Source of the DNA: CAYSRC01 sp964446385
Lineage (GTDB): Bacteria > Bacillota > Clostridia > Oscillospirales > Ruminococcaceae
Length of the DNA: 55,182 nucleotides
Direction: 5' to 3'
NCBI GenBank assembly: GCA_964446385.1
Contig: CAYUOH010000013.1
Location: forward strand, 1 to 55,182
Shown here: positions 8,204-17,671 of the stretch, in pieces
Layout of the letters: every line of letters starts with the position of its first letter
Position numbering within the stretch: the stretch's first letter is position 1
Program-made: the position numbers and the translations under genes
Notes under the pieces: generated by a model
Told to the model about the DNA's origin: nothing
The model's input: the letters and a program-made list of their open reading frames with translations, nothing else
The model's database searches: none

Positions 8204-9610
8204 ATGGTTTTTAGCAGCATAACTTTTTTATTTTATTTTTTACCAGCATTATTCTTTTTATATTATCTGGCTCCCAAAAAGCTAAAAAACTTAATTATGA
8301 TAATCGGAAGCTTCGTGTTTTACGCATGGGGTGAAATAAGGTTTTTGCCGGTAATGCTGGCGTTGTCTGTCGAGGATTATATTTGCGGAAGACTTATGGA
8401 AAAAAACCGCGATAATGAAAAACGCAGGCGCCTGTTTATGCTGATATCGGTGATCAGCAATCTATCCGTATTGATTTTCTTTAAATATACAAATTTCTTT
8501 GTCGGTAATTTTTGTTCATTATTTGGAATTGAAAATATGGCGATCAATATAATACTCCCAATAGGAGTATCATTTAACTCATTTCAATCAATTTCTTATG
8601 CCATTGACGTATACAGGGGAACGACGAACTGCGAAAAAAGTTTCTATAATTACCTTACTTATACGACATTGTTTCCCCAGGTTATTGCCGGACCGATAGT
8701 TCGTTATGTAACGGTTGAAAACGATCTTGACGATCATAACATGACTGCTGACAGCCTTTCCCGCGGAATGCGCAGATTTATAATCGGCCTTGCAAAAAAG
8801 GTATTGATCGCGAATAATGTCGGCCTGCTTTGGAGCAATATATCATCAGGCGCTGCGGGTGAACCTTCCGTTTTACTGTACTGGCTTGGTATCACAGCCT
8901 ATTCCTTTCAGATATATTTTGATTTTTCGGGATATTCCGATATGGCAATCGGGCTTGCCCGTGTCTTCGGGCTTACTTTTGACGAAAACTTCAATTTCCC
9001 TTATATCGCAAAGAGTATAACCGAATTCTGGCGGCGCTGGCATATAACGTTAAGTTTATGGTTCCGCGACTATATATATATTCCGCTCGGTGGGAACCGC
9101 GTCTCGATAAAAAGACATATTCTTAATCTTCTTATTGTATGGGGGCTTACGGGTTTCTGGCACGGAGCTTCCTGGAATTTTGTCATATGGGGTCTGTATT
9201 TTGCGGTAATATTGATTTGCGAAAAATATTTTTTCATGAGTTTTCTGGAACGTTTACCGGCATTCCTTCGTCATATTTATACTATATTGCTTGTCATGAT
9301 AAGCTGGGTAATATTCTATTTTGAAGATATGGGCATGGTTATTGACTTTTTGAAGGGAATGTTCGGATTTAACGGGGTTCCCGCCCTTAACAGTCAATCG
9401 TTGTATTATTTGTTCGGTTACGGAATGATTTTTATTCTGGCGGCATATTTTTCCACCCCGCATTTCAGAAAAATAATCGATGCAACGGAAAAAAGCACAA
9501 GAAAATGGGTTTGGAGCGCGGCGACAGCGGTTTATATTTTAATATTCGTCTGCTGCATAGCTTATCTTGTAAACAGCACATATAATCCTTTTTTGTATTT
9601 CAGATTTTAG
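8204..9610 (+). CDS. MBOAT-family membrane O-acyltransferase (AlgI/DltB-like)
   Basis: A 468-residue polytopic membrane enzyme of the AlgI/PatA branch of MBOAT, which passes acyl (usually acetyl) groups across the membrane to modify an extracellular polymer. The N-terminus (Met-Val-Phe-Ser-Ser-x-Thr-Phe-Leu-Phe-Tyr-Phe-Leu-Pro) is the standard family start. The Phe-Trp-Arg-Arg-Trp-His-Ile-Thr-Leu-Ser-x-Trp-Phe-Arg-Asp-Tyr motif and the downstream Gly-Phe-Trp-His-Gly-Ala-Ser-Trp motif with the conserved His are intact. A DHHW-family partner starts 10 bases after its stop, the usual two-gene arrangement. Which polymer is modified is not shown; the neighbouring lipid-carrier genes point to the cell envelope. 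Confidence 0.92.
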   Translation: MVFSSITFLFYFLPALFFLYYLAPKKLKNLIMIIGSFVFYAWGEIRFLPVMLALSVEDYICGRLMEKNRDNEKRRRLFMLISVISNLSVLIFFKYTNFFVGNFCSLFGIENMAINIILPIGVSFNSFQSISYAIDVYRGTTNCEKSFYNYLTYTTLFPQVIAGPIVRYVTVENDLDDHNMTADSLSRGMRRFIIGLAKKVLIANNVGLLWSNISSGAAGEPSVLLYWLGITAYSFQIYFDFSGYSDMAIGLARVFGLTFDENFNFPYIAKSITEFWRRWHITLSLWFRDYIYIPLGGNRVSIKRHILNLLIVWGLTGFWHGASWNFVIWGLYFAVILICEKYFFMSFLERLPAFLRHIYTILLVMISWVIFYFEDMGMVIDFLKGMFGFNGVPALNSQSLYYLFGYGMIFILAAYFSTPHFRKIIDATEKSTRKWVWSAATAVYILIFVCCIAYLVNSTYNPFLYFRF

Positions 9611-9620
9611 AGAGGCCTGC

Positions 9621-10748
9621 ATGAAAATTACCTTTAATAAAATATTCTTTTCGGTTTTTATATTGTTATGGTTTGCAGCCGTACTAATCAATATACTGAC
9701 TCCCTTTCGAAGTTACTCAGAAAACGAGAACAGATATTTTTCGAAAATCCCGGAATACAGCTTTGATACACTGATTAACGGGGAATTCATGAACAAGGTT
9801 AATGATTATGTAAATGACCAGTTTATCGCACGGGATAACTGGATAAGCGCCCAGAGCATGTTGGAATATTTCATCGGTAAACGTGAAAGCAATAACGTCT
9901 TTATATGCAAAGATTCTCTTATCGGTAAAATCGACGGACCCAATGAAGAATATATAAAGGATAATATAGCAGGCATATATGATTTTATTACTGCAACGGA
10001 AACGCCCGCAAGTCTTATGATAATCCCGGGCGCATCTGAAATACTGTCTCACAAACTTCCGTCGTTTGCCAGGGTTTGGGATCAGAAAGAGAAGATCGAT
10101 GAAATATATAATTCGATCAATTTCGCAAAATGTATTTCTGTCTATGAAACATTGTCAGATCACAAAGATGAGTATATCTATTACCGCACCGATCATCACT
10201 GGACGACATATGGCGCATACCTGGCATATACTGATTATTGCAATGCCTGTGGCTTAAGTCCGGCCGAATATGCCGCGGATAAAATAAGTAAGTCTTTTAA
10301 CGGCACTCTTTATTCGAGTTCCGGAGTAAGGTTTATTAATAGCGATACTATTGAAGCGTTTATCGTCGGATCCGATGCCTACTGCGATATTTTCGACGGA
10401 AATAATACACAACGATATGACAGCATATACTTCCCCGATTATCTTAATAAAAAGGATAAATACGCATATTTTCTGGGTACCAACCAGCCGGTTGTCACAG
10501 TATACGGAGATAATGTAAACGGACCCAGGCTGATTTTATTTAAAGATTCTTATGCTCATTGTATGGCACCGATGCTGCTTGAGCATTACAGTCAAATAAC
10601 TCTTGTCGATTTGCGGTATATTAACCGTCAGTTCGATTACTATTTTGACGTCAACGATTATGACGAAGCGTTGTTTTTATACAGTATTGATACTTTTGGC
10701 AATCAAAACGATATCAGTAAACTGAGCACCTATAAGAACGCGGATTGA
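9621..10748 (+). CDS. DHHW-family protein (AlgJ/AlgX-like SGNH partner of MBOAT)
   Basis: A 375-residue protein with one N-terminal membrane anchor (about residues 7-27) and an extracytoplasmic domain. The name-giving motif Thr-Asp-His-His-Trp-Thr lies near residue 193, with Asn-Val-Phe-x-x-Lys-Asp and a late Phe-Lys-Asp-Ser-Tyr-Ala-His that fit the SGNH-hydrolase-like fold of the AlgJ/AlgX group. These proteins transfer the acyl group exported by the MBOAT partner onto the final polymer. It starts 10 bases after the MBOAT stop with a GAGAGG site, so the two are clearly one operon. The DUF368 gene follows after 22 bases. Confidence 0.88.
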   Translation: MKITFNKIFFSVFILLWFAAVLINILTPFRSYSENENRYFSKIPEYSFDTLINGEFMNKVNDYVNDQFIARDNWISAQSMLEYFIGKRESNNVFICKDSLIGKIDGPNEEYIKDNIAGIYDFITATETPASLMIIPGASEILSHKLPSFARVWDQKEKIDEIYNSINFAKCISVYETLSDHKDEYIYYRTDHHWTTYGAYLAYTDYCNACGLSPAEYAADKISKSFNGTLYSSSGVRFINSDTIEAFIVGSDAYCDIFDGNNTQRYDSIYFPDYLNKKDKYAYFLGTNQPVVTVYGDNVNGPRLILFKDSYAHCMAPMLLEHYSQITLVDLRYINRQFDYYFDVNDYDEALFLYSIDTFGNQNDISKLSTYKNAD

Positions 10749-10770
10749 CATTTATATTAGGAGGTTATTT

Positions 10771-11640
10771 ATGAGTACTCAATCAAAAAGGAACTTTTTC
10801 TATCGTGTTTTATGCGGTGCATTCATCGGTATCAGTATTATTGCGCCCGGTATAAGCGGAAGTATTATGGCGGTTATGATGGGAATATATGATGAACTTA
10901 TAGATATAATCTCAAATCCTTTCAGAAATTTTAAAAAAAATATCATTTACCTACTCCCCATGTGTATCGGTGCCGGATTAAGTATGGTTTTATGTCTTAA
11001 ATTGTTGAAATTCGTATTCGAATATTATCCTACGCCGGGATACCTGCTGTTTATAAGCCTGATTGCGGGCAGCTTCCCTGCAGTACTGCAGGAAGCAAAA
11101 GCAGACAAATTCAAAGTAAGATATATTTTCGGAGCGTTAATTGCCTTCGCATTTGCACTGACTATCGGTTTTCTGGCAAAGAACGATGTCGCTGTAACTG
11201 TTGATACGGCATCGGCAGGCAATACAGCAAGGATGGTATACCTATCTGCGAGCGGAGCTGTTGCGGGGATTGCAGGCATGATCCCGGGAATGAGCGTATC
11301 AATGATCCTTATGATGCTTAATGTGTATGAGCCTCTCCTTAATGCTGCCGCGGGATTTGATGTCATAACAATTTTTCCTGTCGGAATGTGCTTTGTAGTC
11401 GGAATGATCTTGTGTTCAAAACTTACTAAATTCATTTTTAGAAAATATCACGGCATCGGTTATTTTGCGGTTTTGGGTTTTATGTCAGGCTCGATTATAA
11501 GTATATTCCCCGGATTGCCAAACGGATTATTGGATTGGGTTCTGAGTATCATTGCTGTCGGTACCGGAATAGGTATTTCATATATATTTAAAATACTTGG
11601 TAAGAAAATCAATACAAGCAATAATTTACAAAATGAATAG
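10771..11640 (+). CDS. DUF368 polyprenyl-phosphate translocase (PopT-like)
   Basis: A 289-residue membrane protein of the DUF368 family, whose members (PopT) were identified as undecaprenyl-phosphate recycling translocases returning the lipid carrier to the inner leaflet. Two inverted, internally similar motifs are visible: Ala-Pro-Gly-Ile-Ser-Gly-Ser near residue 27 and Ile-Pro-Gly-Met-Ser-Val-Ser near residue 171. Each is followed by a Met-rich helix, as expected of the two-fold repeat. The AGGAGG site and a 22-base gap to the DHHW gene suggest co-transcription. With the PAP2 phosphatase downstream it forms a plausible pair for lipid-carrier dephosphorylation and flipping. Confidence 0.87.
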   Translation: MSTQSKRNFFYRVLCGAFIGISIIAPGISGSIMAVMMGIYDELIDIISNPFRNFKKNIIYLLPMCIGAGLSMVLCLKLLKFVFEYYPTPGYLLFISLIAGSFPAVLQEAKADKFKVRYIFGALIAFAFALTIGFLAKNDVAVTVDTASAGNTARMVYLSASGAVAGIAGMIPGMSVSMILMMLNVYEPLLNAAAGFDVITIFPVGMCFVVGMILCSKLTKFIFRKYHGIGYFAVLGFMSGSIISIFPGLPNGLLDWVLSIIAVGTGIGISYIFKILGKKINTSNNLQNE

Positions 11641-11728
11641 TATGATCATTCGACTTTGACAGAAGGCTGGAGCAGACAGAATAGAAAGCAAACATACAGT
11701 ATATTGAAACATTGAAAGAAGAGAAAAC

Positions 11729-12283
11729 ATGGATGTAATTACAAATATAGATTTTTCTATATTGGATTTTATTTACACACATTTTTCATGCGAATTATTA
11801 GATTTTCTGATGCCGAGAATCACTTCTCTCGGTAATGCCGGTGTAATTTGGATATTGGCATCTTTAGTTTTAGTCTGCACAAAAAAATATAGAATGAACG
11901 GAGTTATAATGCTTATTAGTCTGAGTGTTGGTGCATTGGTGGGCAATATAATATTAAAGCCGCTAATCGCTCGTCCCCGTCCTTGCTGGATAAACGAAAC
12001 GATATCCTTGCTAATAAACATTCCAAGAGATTATTCATTTCCATCAGGACATACACTTTCATCAGTAATTGGGGCCGTTTCGTTTACTGTCGCTAACCGG
12101 AAATTCGGGCTTATTGCTATACCGCTTGCCGCTTTAATTGCATTTTCACGACTTTATCTTTATTTGCATTTTCCGAGCGATATTTTAGCTGGTATGGTGC
12201 TTGGCATAGTAATCGCGTACACGCTCTGGAAGATGCTTAACCCTCTATTAATAAAGCAGCAAACTGATAATTGCCCGAAATAA
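11729..12283 (+). CDS. PAP2-family phosphatase, likely undecaprenyl diphosphatase
   Basis: A 184-residue integral membrane phosphatase with all three PAP2 motifs: Lys-Pro-x4-Arg-Pro-Arg-Pro, Pro-Ser-Gly-His-Thr, and Ser-Arg-x5-His-x3-Asp. It has about five membrane spans and the size of BcrC-type undecaprenyl-diphosphate phosphatases, which regenerate the lipid carrier outside the membrane. Phosphatidylglycerophosphate phosphatase activity is the main alternative. It lies 88 bases downstream of the DUF368 translocase and may share its transcript. A GC-rich terminator follows at 12434. Confidence 0.87.
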   Translation: MDVITNIDFSILDFIYTHFSCELLDFLMPRITSLGNAGVIWILASLVLVCTKKYRMNGVIMLISLSVGALVGNIILKPLIARPRPCWINETISLLINIPRDYSFPSGHTLSSVIGAVSFTVANRKFGLIAIPLAALIAFSRLYLYLHFPSDILAGMVLGIVIAYTLWKMLNPLLIKQQTDNCPK

Positions 12284-12433
12284 ACGCAGGGAGAAGATAT
12301 ACAGTAGTAATGGATTATTCAAATTATTAATCAGCCTAGTTATGAAGGTTTAGCCAAACTATTGAAAAGTATCAAACCTCAGGAAATACGGGAGAAACCG
12401 TTTCATATATTATCAATTTGTGATATAAAGCAA

Positions 12434-12470
12434 CCCGCCCCGGGAGTCTATCCGACCGGGGCGAGTTTTT
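12434..12470 (+). terminator. Intrinsic terminator of the envelope cluster
   Basis: CGCCCCGG at 12436-12443 pairs with CCGGGGCG at 12456-12463, followed by AGTTTTTC. The rest of the 12284-12702 gap shows no gene that I can support. Confidence 0.8.
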
Positions 12471-12702
12471 CTTATTTCATTTGCGTTTATACTTCCTGTC
12501 AAGATGATGCCGATGATTGAACCTGCCAGGTAATCGGTGCAATCCTTACAAAAAGTCACATAAAATAATGAAAGGCAACTCCAAGAACTGCGCTCCCTCG
12601 TTTTTCTGTGGTGACTTTAGGGGTCAGGATATTTAATTGTCGAAAGAAAATATTGCGAGAATTTTGTAGCTTTGAACAACACTTGCGCTGTTAGATTCTA
12701 GT

Positions 12703-14121
12703 TTAAAACCCCTCGCTGATTATCAGATTACCATTGCCTGCGAATTTCGATGCTGCATCATACTTATGCCAAATCTGATATGTCACGCTGTAACCCTTGC
12801 AGGTAATCTTTACTGTATATCTTGCAGTGGGATCGTAGGAGAACATTTGATTAACATCTATGGAGAGATGCGTTTTTCCACCTCCCAGATCATCGTTGAG
12901 ATTAAAATACTGAATTTGTGTGATATCTAGAGGTACACCATTTCTACTTACTTCATAATCATAACTCAGGTAATGATTATTGCTTTTGGTGCGAATGTAA
13001 ATACTATAATGCCCCAAATTTGGTTGATCAATTTCTTCTACTCCGCCAAAGATATGACAGCTTATAGATCTCATTTCTTCCACAGGCCCGACAACGACTA
13101 AATCGAAAGCCATCCCGTCCATGTTATCTTCAAATTTAGCGTACTGGGTTTCATCTACAAATACCTTTTTCAGAGACCTGCAATCAACAAGAGGTGCGAT
13201 ATCAACAATCTGCGTACCGCTAATACACAATTCTTTCAACCGTGAAAGATTTTCGATGCCGGAAATATCTCTGATGGGATTTCCTGTAAGATCTAAATAT
13301 TCAATGTTGCGCAGTACCCAGAGCGGGCTCGCATCGGTAATCAGATTCGCTGCGACAGTAAGTTCCTTTAAATTCTTCAGTTGTGAAAAGTCGCTAACGC
13401 TTTCGATGCTGCCAAAATGTGCAGTACTCTCATTTCCGTGAAAAAAAACGGCCGGATTCTTCTGATGGTTCTCGTAGTCTATCTCTGTCCCAATGAACGA
13501 AGTATCACTGCGTTGTTCATCCACGCTTTCCCCATAAAGATAGACATGCTCAATATCCGACATTCGTCCGGAATATCCTAATTTTGCGAGCAGTGAATCC
13601 TCAGATACTTTCGCTCCGACCTGCGTGGCGAGAACTACAGTGAACGCAACTGTGAGCAATATGACTCCGCTTAGCCCCCAGGTCGTCCAACTAGCCGCGC
13701 GTTTTTGAGCAGTAGTAACCTGAAGATTCCGCATAAGTGTGGAAAAGACAAGTTTGTCCAGAAAGGCTTCCTCGGAAGCACAATCATGCCGTAAAATCCC
13801 TTGCTGCGTATTTAGCAGCAATCGCTGCGTGGGCGTAAGGCTGACTGGAGCAATATGCACAACCAAGAGAGGATTATTCATCTGAACAGCATATGTGATA
13901 GTTCGGTTGACCTCGTAGTTTTCTAATGCTGCAGGCGATAAAAGGAGCAAAACAAGAGCAGACTTTTTGATACGCATTTTATCAAAACGTGTACTCGGCC
14001 AGACTTCATATCCCTTATCCCGTAAAGCCAAGAGCACCTTCATTACATATTCACTGTCTTCCGGTGCGAACATCGCATAGACAAACGGTTTGCCATTTCC
14101 AGAATAAGGTTTGAACTCCAT
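12703..14121 (-). CDS. Membrane pseudo-TIR protein with LRR ectodomain
   Basis: A 472-residue protein built as TIR-like domain (residues ~10-130), one membrane span (~146-167), a leucine-rich repeat block (~238-340; 22-residue internalin-type repeats with Leu-x-x-Leu-x-Leu and Asn-x-Ile-x-Asp) and a C-terminal beta-rich domain of ~120 residues. The TIR lies on the Lys/Arg-rich side of the span, consistent with cytoplasm, which puts the repeats outside. Compared with its upstream paralogue, the TIR is shortened after the BB-loop region. It also carries Thr74 where the catalytic Glu would be, so it is probably enzymatically dead. Its ribosome binding site overlaps the end of the upstream gene (11-base gap), so they are one operon and may assemble together. 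Confidence 0.8.
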   Translation of the reverse strand: MEFKPYSGNGKPFVYAMFAPEDSEYVMKVLLALRDKGYEVWPSTRFDKMRIKKSALVLLLLSPAALENYEVNRTITYAVQMNNPLLVVHIAPVSLTPTQRLLLNTQQGILRHDCASEEAFLDKLVFSTLMRNLQVTTAQKRAASWTTWGLSGVILLTVAFTVVLATQVGAKVSEDSLLAKLGYSGRMSDIEHVYLYGESVDEQRSDTSFIGTEIDYENHQKNPAVFFHGNESTAHFGSIESVSDFSQLKNLKELTVAANLITDASPLWVLRNIEYLDLTGNPIRDISGIENLSRLKELCISGTQIVDIAPLVDCRSLKKVFVDETQYAKFEDNMDGMAFDLVVVGPVEEMRSISCHIFGGVEEIDQPNLGHYSIYIRTKSNNHYLSYDYEVSRNGVPLDITQIQYFNLNDDLGGGKTHLSIDVNQMFSYDPTARYTVKITCKGYSVTYQIWHKYDAASKFAGNGNLIISEGF

Positions 14122-14132
14122 ATTCTCCTCCT

Positions 14133-15269
14133 TTACTCGGTCACTACCACTTCAAAGTTACCGGTAATTATATCCGAAACATAAGGCACCATATCAAGGC
14201 TTACATAGAGTTTCTGTAAGCCCGTCATTTCCAGAGCAGGTGATAAATCTGTAATACCGGTGTGTGAGAGTTTTAGAACTGAGATATTGTCCAAACCGGA
14301 AAGAGGCATCAAATCCTTAACATCATTACCGGAAAGATCAAGGTATGTTAGTTTGGTAAGATTCTGTAGCGCCGTCAAATCAGTAATGTTTTGATAACAG
14401 ATCGCCAGCTCATTGAGATTGATCAGTTTGGAAATGGCGGTCAGGTCGGAGATATCGCCACGCTGCACCGCTGTACCGCCGACGCAAAATGCGCCGTTCT
14501 GATAATCGATTCCGCTGCGAGTGGTTACAAACGCGTTTCCGCAACAGTAGAGAGCTTCACCGCTAGTCTGAGAGATAATAAGATCACGCATCATCGTACT
14601 GGACCAGGTGGTCATCTCAATGATCTGTGCGCTTTCTTCCGAATTGCCCGGGGTGACGGCCAAAGTCGTCGTGGTTAATCCGGGTTTCTCGCCAAACCAG
14701 CCGCGCATATATCCCAACAGTGCAACGCCGAATACTACAGCCAACGCGATACCGACTATTCCGACGATCAATGCTGTGTTCAGGTGTTTGGGGTTTGGAT
14801 CACGCTCAATTTCATAGCCTTCCTTGCCGTCTCCGATCAGTTCATTTTGCAACGCACCGGATTGAATGAGCCTTTCTGCGGTATCAGCAGCTATGCTACC
14901 CGCAGTAATATTTGTCGCGGGCGAAAGCTGCATCTTCATTCCCGGTGGCATCGGTGCGTCGTCCATGCACACACATGCCATCGTCTTTTTCGCATCAACG
15001 GCGAAATTGATTTCCCGCTCGCAGTTACGGTTTGTGTTGAAATTTTCTGACGGAAAGAATAGCACGACGGTAGCGTTTTCAAGATGATTGGCGATAAACT
15101 CTGCCCAGCGTGCGCCCGCCTCGATGCCTTCGTCGTACCAGACACGATATCCGCGTTTGTGTAGTTCCTCCGCAATCGGTAACACCGCAACGCTGTCCAC
15201 GTGTGCATAGCTGATAAAAATGAATGGTTTTTCTCCGCGGTAGACCGGAAACCTCGCTCTTGAAGCCAT
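14133..15269 (-). CDS. Membrane TIR protein with LRR ectodomain, catalytic motif intact
   Basis: A 378-residue protein: TIR domain (~14-135) with Phe-Ile-Ser-Tyr-Ala-His start, Tyr-Asp-Glu-Gly BB-loop region and Ser74, Cys83, Glu86 in the Ser-x8-Cys-x2-Glu arrangement typical of NAD-cleaving bacterial TIRs. A single membrane span follows (~165-187), then a Thr-rich linker and leucine-rich repeats (~275-360). TIR inside and repeats outside gives the layout of a Toll-like receptor with reversed chain order. TIR enzymes cleave NAD+ to nicotinamide and ADP-ribose or cyclic isomers. It is the first gene of the minus-strand pair and diverges from the HD-RyR gene across a 320-base promoter region. 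The ligand sensed by the repeats is unknown. Confidence 0.85.
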   Translation of the reverse strand: MASRARFPVYRGEKPFIFISYAHVDSVAVLPIAEELHKRGYRVWYDEGIEAGARWAEFIANHLENATVVLFFPSENFNTNRNCEREINFAVDAKKTMACVCMDDAPMPPGMKMQLSPATNITAGSIAADTAERLIQSGALQNELIGDGKEGYEIERDPNPKHLNTALIVGIVGIALAVVFGVALLGYMRGWFGEKPGLTTTTLAVTPGNSEESAQIIEMTTWSSTMMRDLIISQTSGEALYCCGNAFVTTRSGIDYQNGAFCVGGTAVQRGDISDLTAISKLINLNELAICYQNITDLTALQNLTKLTYLDLSGNDVKDLMPLSGLDNISVLKLSHTGITDLSPALEMTGLQKLYVSLDMVPYVSDIITGNFEVVVTE

Positions 15270-15466
15270 TTTCCTTTACCTCAATATTATTAAAATCCTG
15301 TATATGATTGTCAATGGCTGAACAGATATGATATTGCATTCCACGGTGTAACCAAGTACATCATTTCAGAAGCGATATGTGCTCGCTCTGCTTTATGCAG
15401 ACATTCCACGAGTCTACCATAGCGTGCGTATATTTTTAATACTATTATATCTAGAAAAACTTATAA

Positions 15467-15495
15467 TTGAAAGGGTTGCACTTTAATGCTATATT
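15467..15495 (+). promoter_or_regulatory. Promoter of the HD-RyR/SLOG operon
   Basis: TTGAAA at 15467-15472 and TATATT at 15490-15495 are separated by 17 bases, with an extended TG before the -10. It lies in the divergent region between the TIR pair and the HD-RyR gene. I did not find an equally clear promoter on the minus strand. Confidence 0.6.
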
Positions 15496-15589
15496 TCTGT
15501 TAAAAGAAATATTCACTTTTATGGTAGCTGAATAATAATCGTTATGTATTAATGTGGCACTAACCCGCAATAAGGAAGGAGTTCGAGAA

Positions 15590-17617
15590 ATGAGTTATCG
15601 CGCGCTCAATAATATGCGAAATAAGAATCTTGATAAGTATCATTTGGAACACACAGTCCGAATTCCCCCTTTACCTGAGACAAAACGGAATTATGGCAAA
15701 GAGGCACTGCTTTTTATCCGCGACTGCTGTGAAGACCTAAAATTTGACTATAGTACAGAATCACGCAGATCTTTTTCCGATTCTGACGGCAGAAGCGCCG
15801 GGAAAAACCAGATTCCATACAACATGGAGCGTGACCTGGATCGCCTCAGTTTTGAAGTGGCAATCGGGCGGTTTCTCTCCTCCGGTTCAAAGGAGGACGC
15901 ATTTGATATCTATTATTGCTACTGCGAGATTTTCAAGCCGTTTGGCACAGGTTATGATTCCACGGGGTTACTGCTGGAACTTTTGAGCGAGCACGAATCC
16001 AATGCAAGTTCGCTTCTTATGAAGCATCGTGACCATTATTCTCACAGCGTATATGTTTTCCTTATCGGGCTTGTCATCTACAAGAATCTATCTTCATTTC
16101 GGACAGCTTACAACAGTAAGTACGGATTTAAGGACAGCAAAGAAGCCTCGTGCCATTTTCTTGAGTATTGGGGACTAACCTCTCTGTTTCACGATGTCGG
16201 ATATCCCTTTGAAATCGCGCATCAACAGATGAAATCTTATGTATGCAAACTGGATTCGAATAACAACGACGCCTTCGGTTTTTCACCATATGTGTCATAC
16301 CGTAATGTAGACGAGTTTGCGTTATCCAGGCTCGGCGATTTAAACGATTTTTACGCAAAAGCTATCATCGAACGCCTTTGCGAGGGTTACCTAAGCCACA
16401 CGGACATCGAACCCTATTATGCAGAGCACCAGCTTCAAAAGGCCCTGAAGGATCGCGCGATCCATGAAAATCCGACAGAAAAGGATTACCTCTACATGGA
16501 TCACGCTTATTTCAGTGGACTAATTATGGCAAAGACCTATCTCAAGCGACACAAGGAAATTGACCGCTATGAAATGTTGCCGCCTGCGGTGCTGGATGCG
16601 TTATGTGCCATAATTCTGCATAACAGCCTGTTTAAATTTACCATGCGCTCTTTTTTACACACGCAGGAACCTCTGCGCCTCTCCGACGGGCAGCCCCTCT
16701 GTTACCTGCTGATGTTTTGCGATGAGTTGCAGTGTTGGGACAGAACCTCCTATGGGCAGAACAGCCGAAATGGTATTTACGCGTTTGATTTTGATCTGGA
16801 GTTTACGCGTGACGGAATGCGCTGGATTTACTATTATGACCAAAGTTACGAAAGAAAGGTATTGAATGCGAAGTCATACGCCGACATGCTCTATGATGGG
16901 TATAGGAAAAAAACAGGCGCAGTGCGGAACGGTCGCAGCAGGTTTGTGGACGACATAGATGAAATCACCTTCATCCGAGACATCGTTACAGCATTTGAAC
17001 CGAATGTGAATACGCCAGATCCCAGTGCAATTATAGAAACTCGTATCGAAAAAAAGCAGAAGCGCACGGGACTGTATCTTTCTGATAGCAATTATCTCAA
17101 CCTATATTCTTTTGCCCTCGCTCTTAACGGGCGCTACGCAGGTGCCAAAACTGTAGAGCAAATGAAAACAGCCTTTGAAGAAAACCTGTCGCTTGAATAT
17201 AAACTTTCCAATATTGCGCAAGCAAAGGGATTTGCCGCGCAGTTGGAGTCAATCGACTGTTTTTATACCGACCGAGCGGTTGATTATTTACCCGTGACCG
17301 ATTTTCATGCGCTTACACAGGAAAGGGGACACGAGAACGACCTTATGAAAATAGCCGTTGCGGAGCATGAACGCTGGTGCAAAGAGAAGTGCGCAATGGG
17401 TTGGGATTACGGCACCGCTCATGTTGAAGCTGACATACTGCCCGACGGCAGTAAAATGAACGACAACGAAATGCGCGAGCGCACAAGGCTGCACCACGAC
17501 ATAACTGACTTTGACCATCTGGATGCGCAGGAGCATTTTAAGGACTCCGATCCGATGGAACATATGCTGGAGTTGATTCGAGAATACGACGGGCTGACCA
17601 TTTATCGCACCGAATGA
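15590..17617 (+). CDS. HD-domain protein with C-terminal RyR domain
   Basis: A 675-residue soluble protein. A metal-dependent HD phosphohydrolase-type core is visible: His146-x2-His149-x2-His152, His201-Asp202 in Leu-Phe-His-Asp-Val-Gly, and a later His344. The last ~100 residues (Glu592-His-Glu-Arg-Trp, Met-Gly-Trp-Asp-Tyr-Gly, then an Arg-x-His-His region) match the prokaryotic RyR domain, proposed to sense nucleotide ligands in conflict systems. The ATG at 15590 has an AAGGAG site eight bases away; a GTG at 15554 in frame has none. The SLOG membrane protein follows after 54 bases. The likely job is hydrolysis or sensing of a nucleotide signal made by the divergent TIR proteins, but this is inferred from context. 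Confidence 0.75.
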   Translation: MSYRALNNMRNKNLDKYHLEHTVRIPPLPETKRNYGKEALLFIRDCCEDLKFDYSTESRRSFSDSDGRSAGKNQIPYNMERDLDRLSFEVAIGRFLSSGSKEDAFDIYYCYCEIFKPFGTGYDSTGLLLELLSEHESNASSLLMKHRDHYSHSVYVFLIGLVIYKNLSSFRTAYNSKYGFKDSKEASCHFLEYWGLTSLFHDVGYPFEIAHQQMKSYVCKLDSNNNDAFGFSPYVSYRNVDEFALSRLGDLNDFYAKAIIERLCEGYLSHTDIEPYYAEHQLQKALKDRAIHENPTEKDYLYMDHAYFSGLIMAKTYLKRHKEIDRYEMLPPAVLDALCAIILHNSLFKFTMRSFLHTQEPLRLSDGQPLCYLLMFCDELQCWDRTSYGQNSRNGIYAFDFDLEFTRDGMRWIYYYDQSYERKVLNAKSYADMLYDGYRKKTGAVRNGRSRFVDDIDEITFIRDIVTAFEPNVNTPDPSAIIETRIEKKQKRTGLYLSDSNYLNLYSFALALNGRYAGAKTVEQMKTAFEENLSLEYKLSNIAQAKGFAAQLESIDCFYTDRAVDYLPVTDFHALTQERGHENDLMKIAVAEHERWCKEKCAMGWDYGTAHVEADILPDGSKMNDNEMRERTRLHHDITDFDHLDAQEHFKDSDPMEHMLELIREYDGLTIYRTE

Positions 17618-17671
17618 TTTTCTGAATTTAATATAAATCCCTCTGTAAATGCGCTGTAGAAAGGAGTATGT

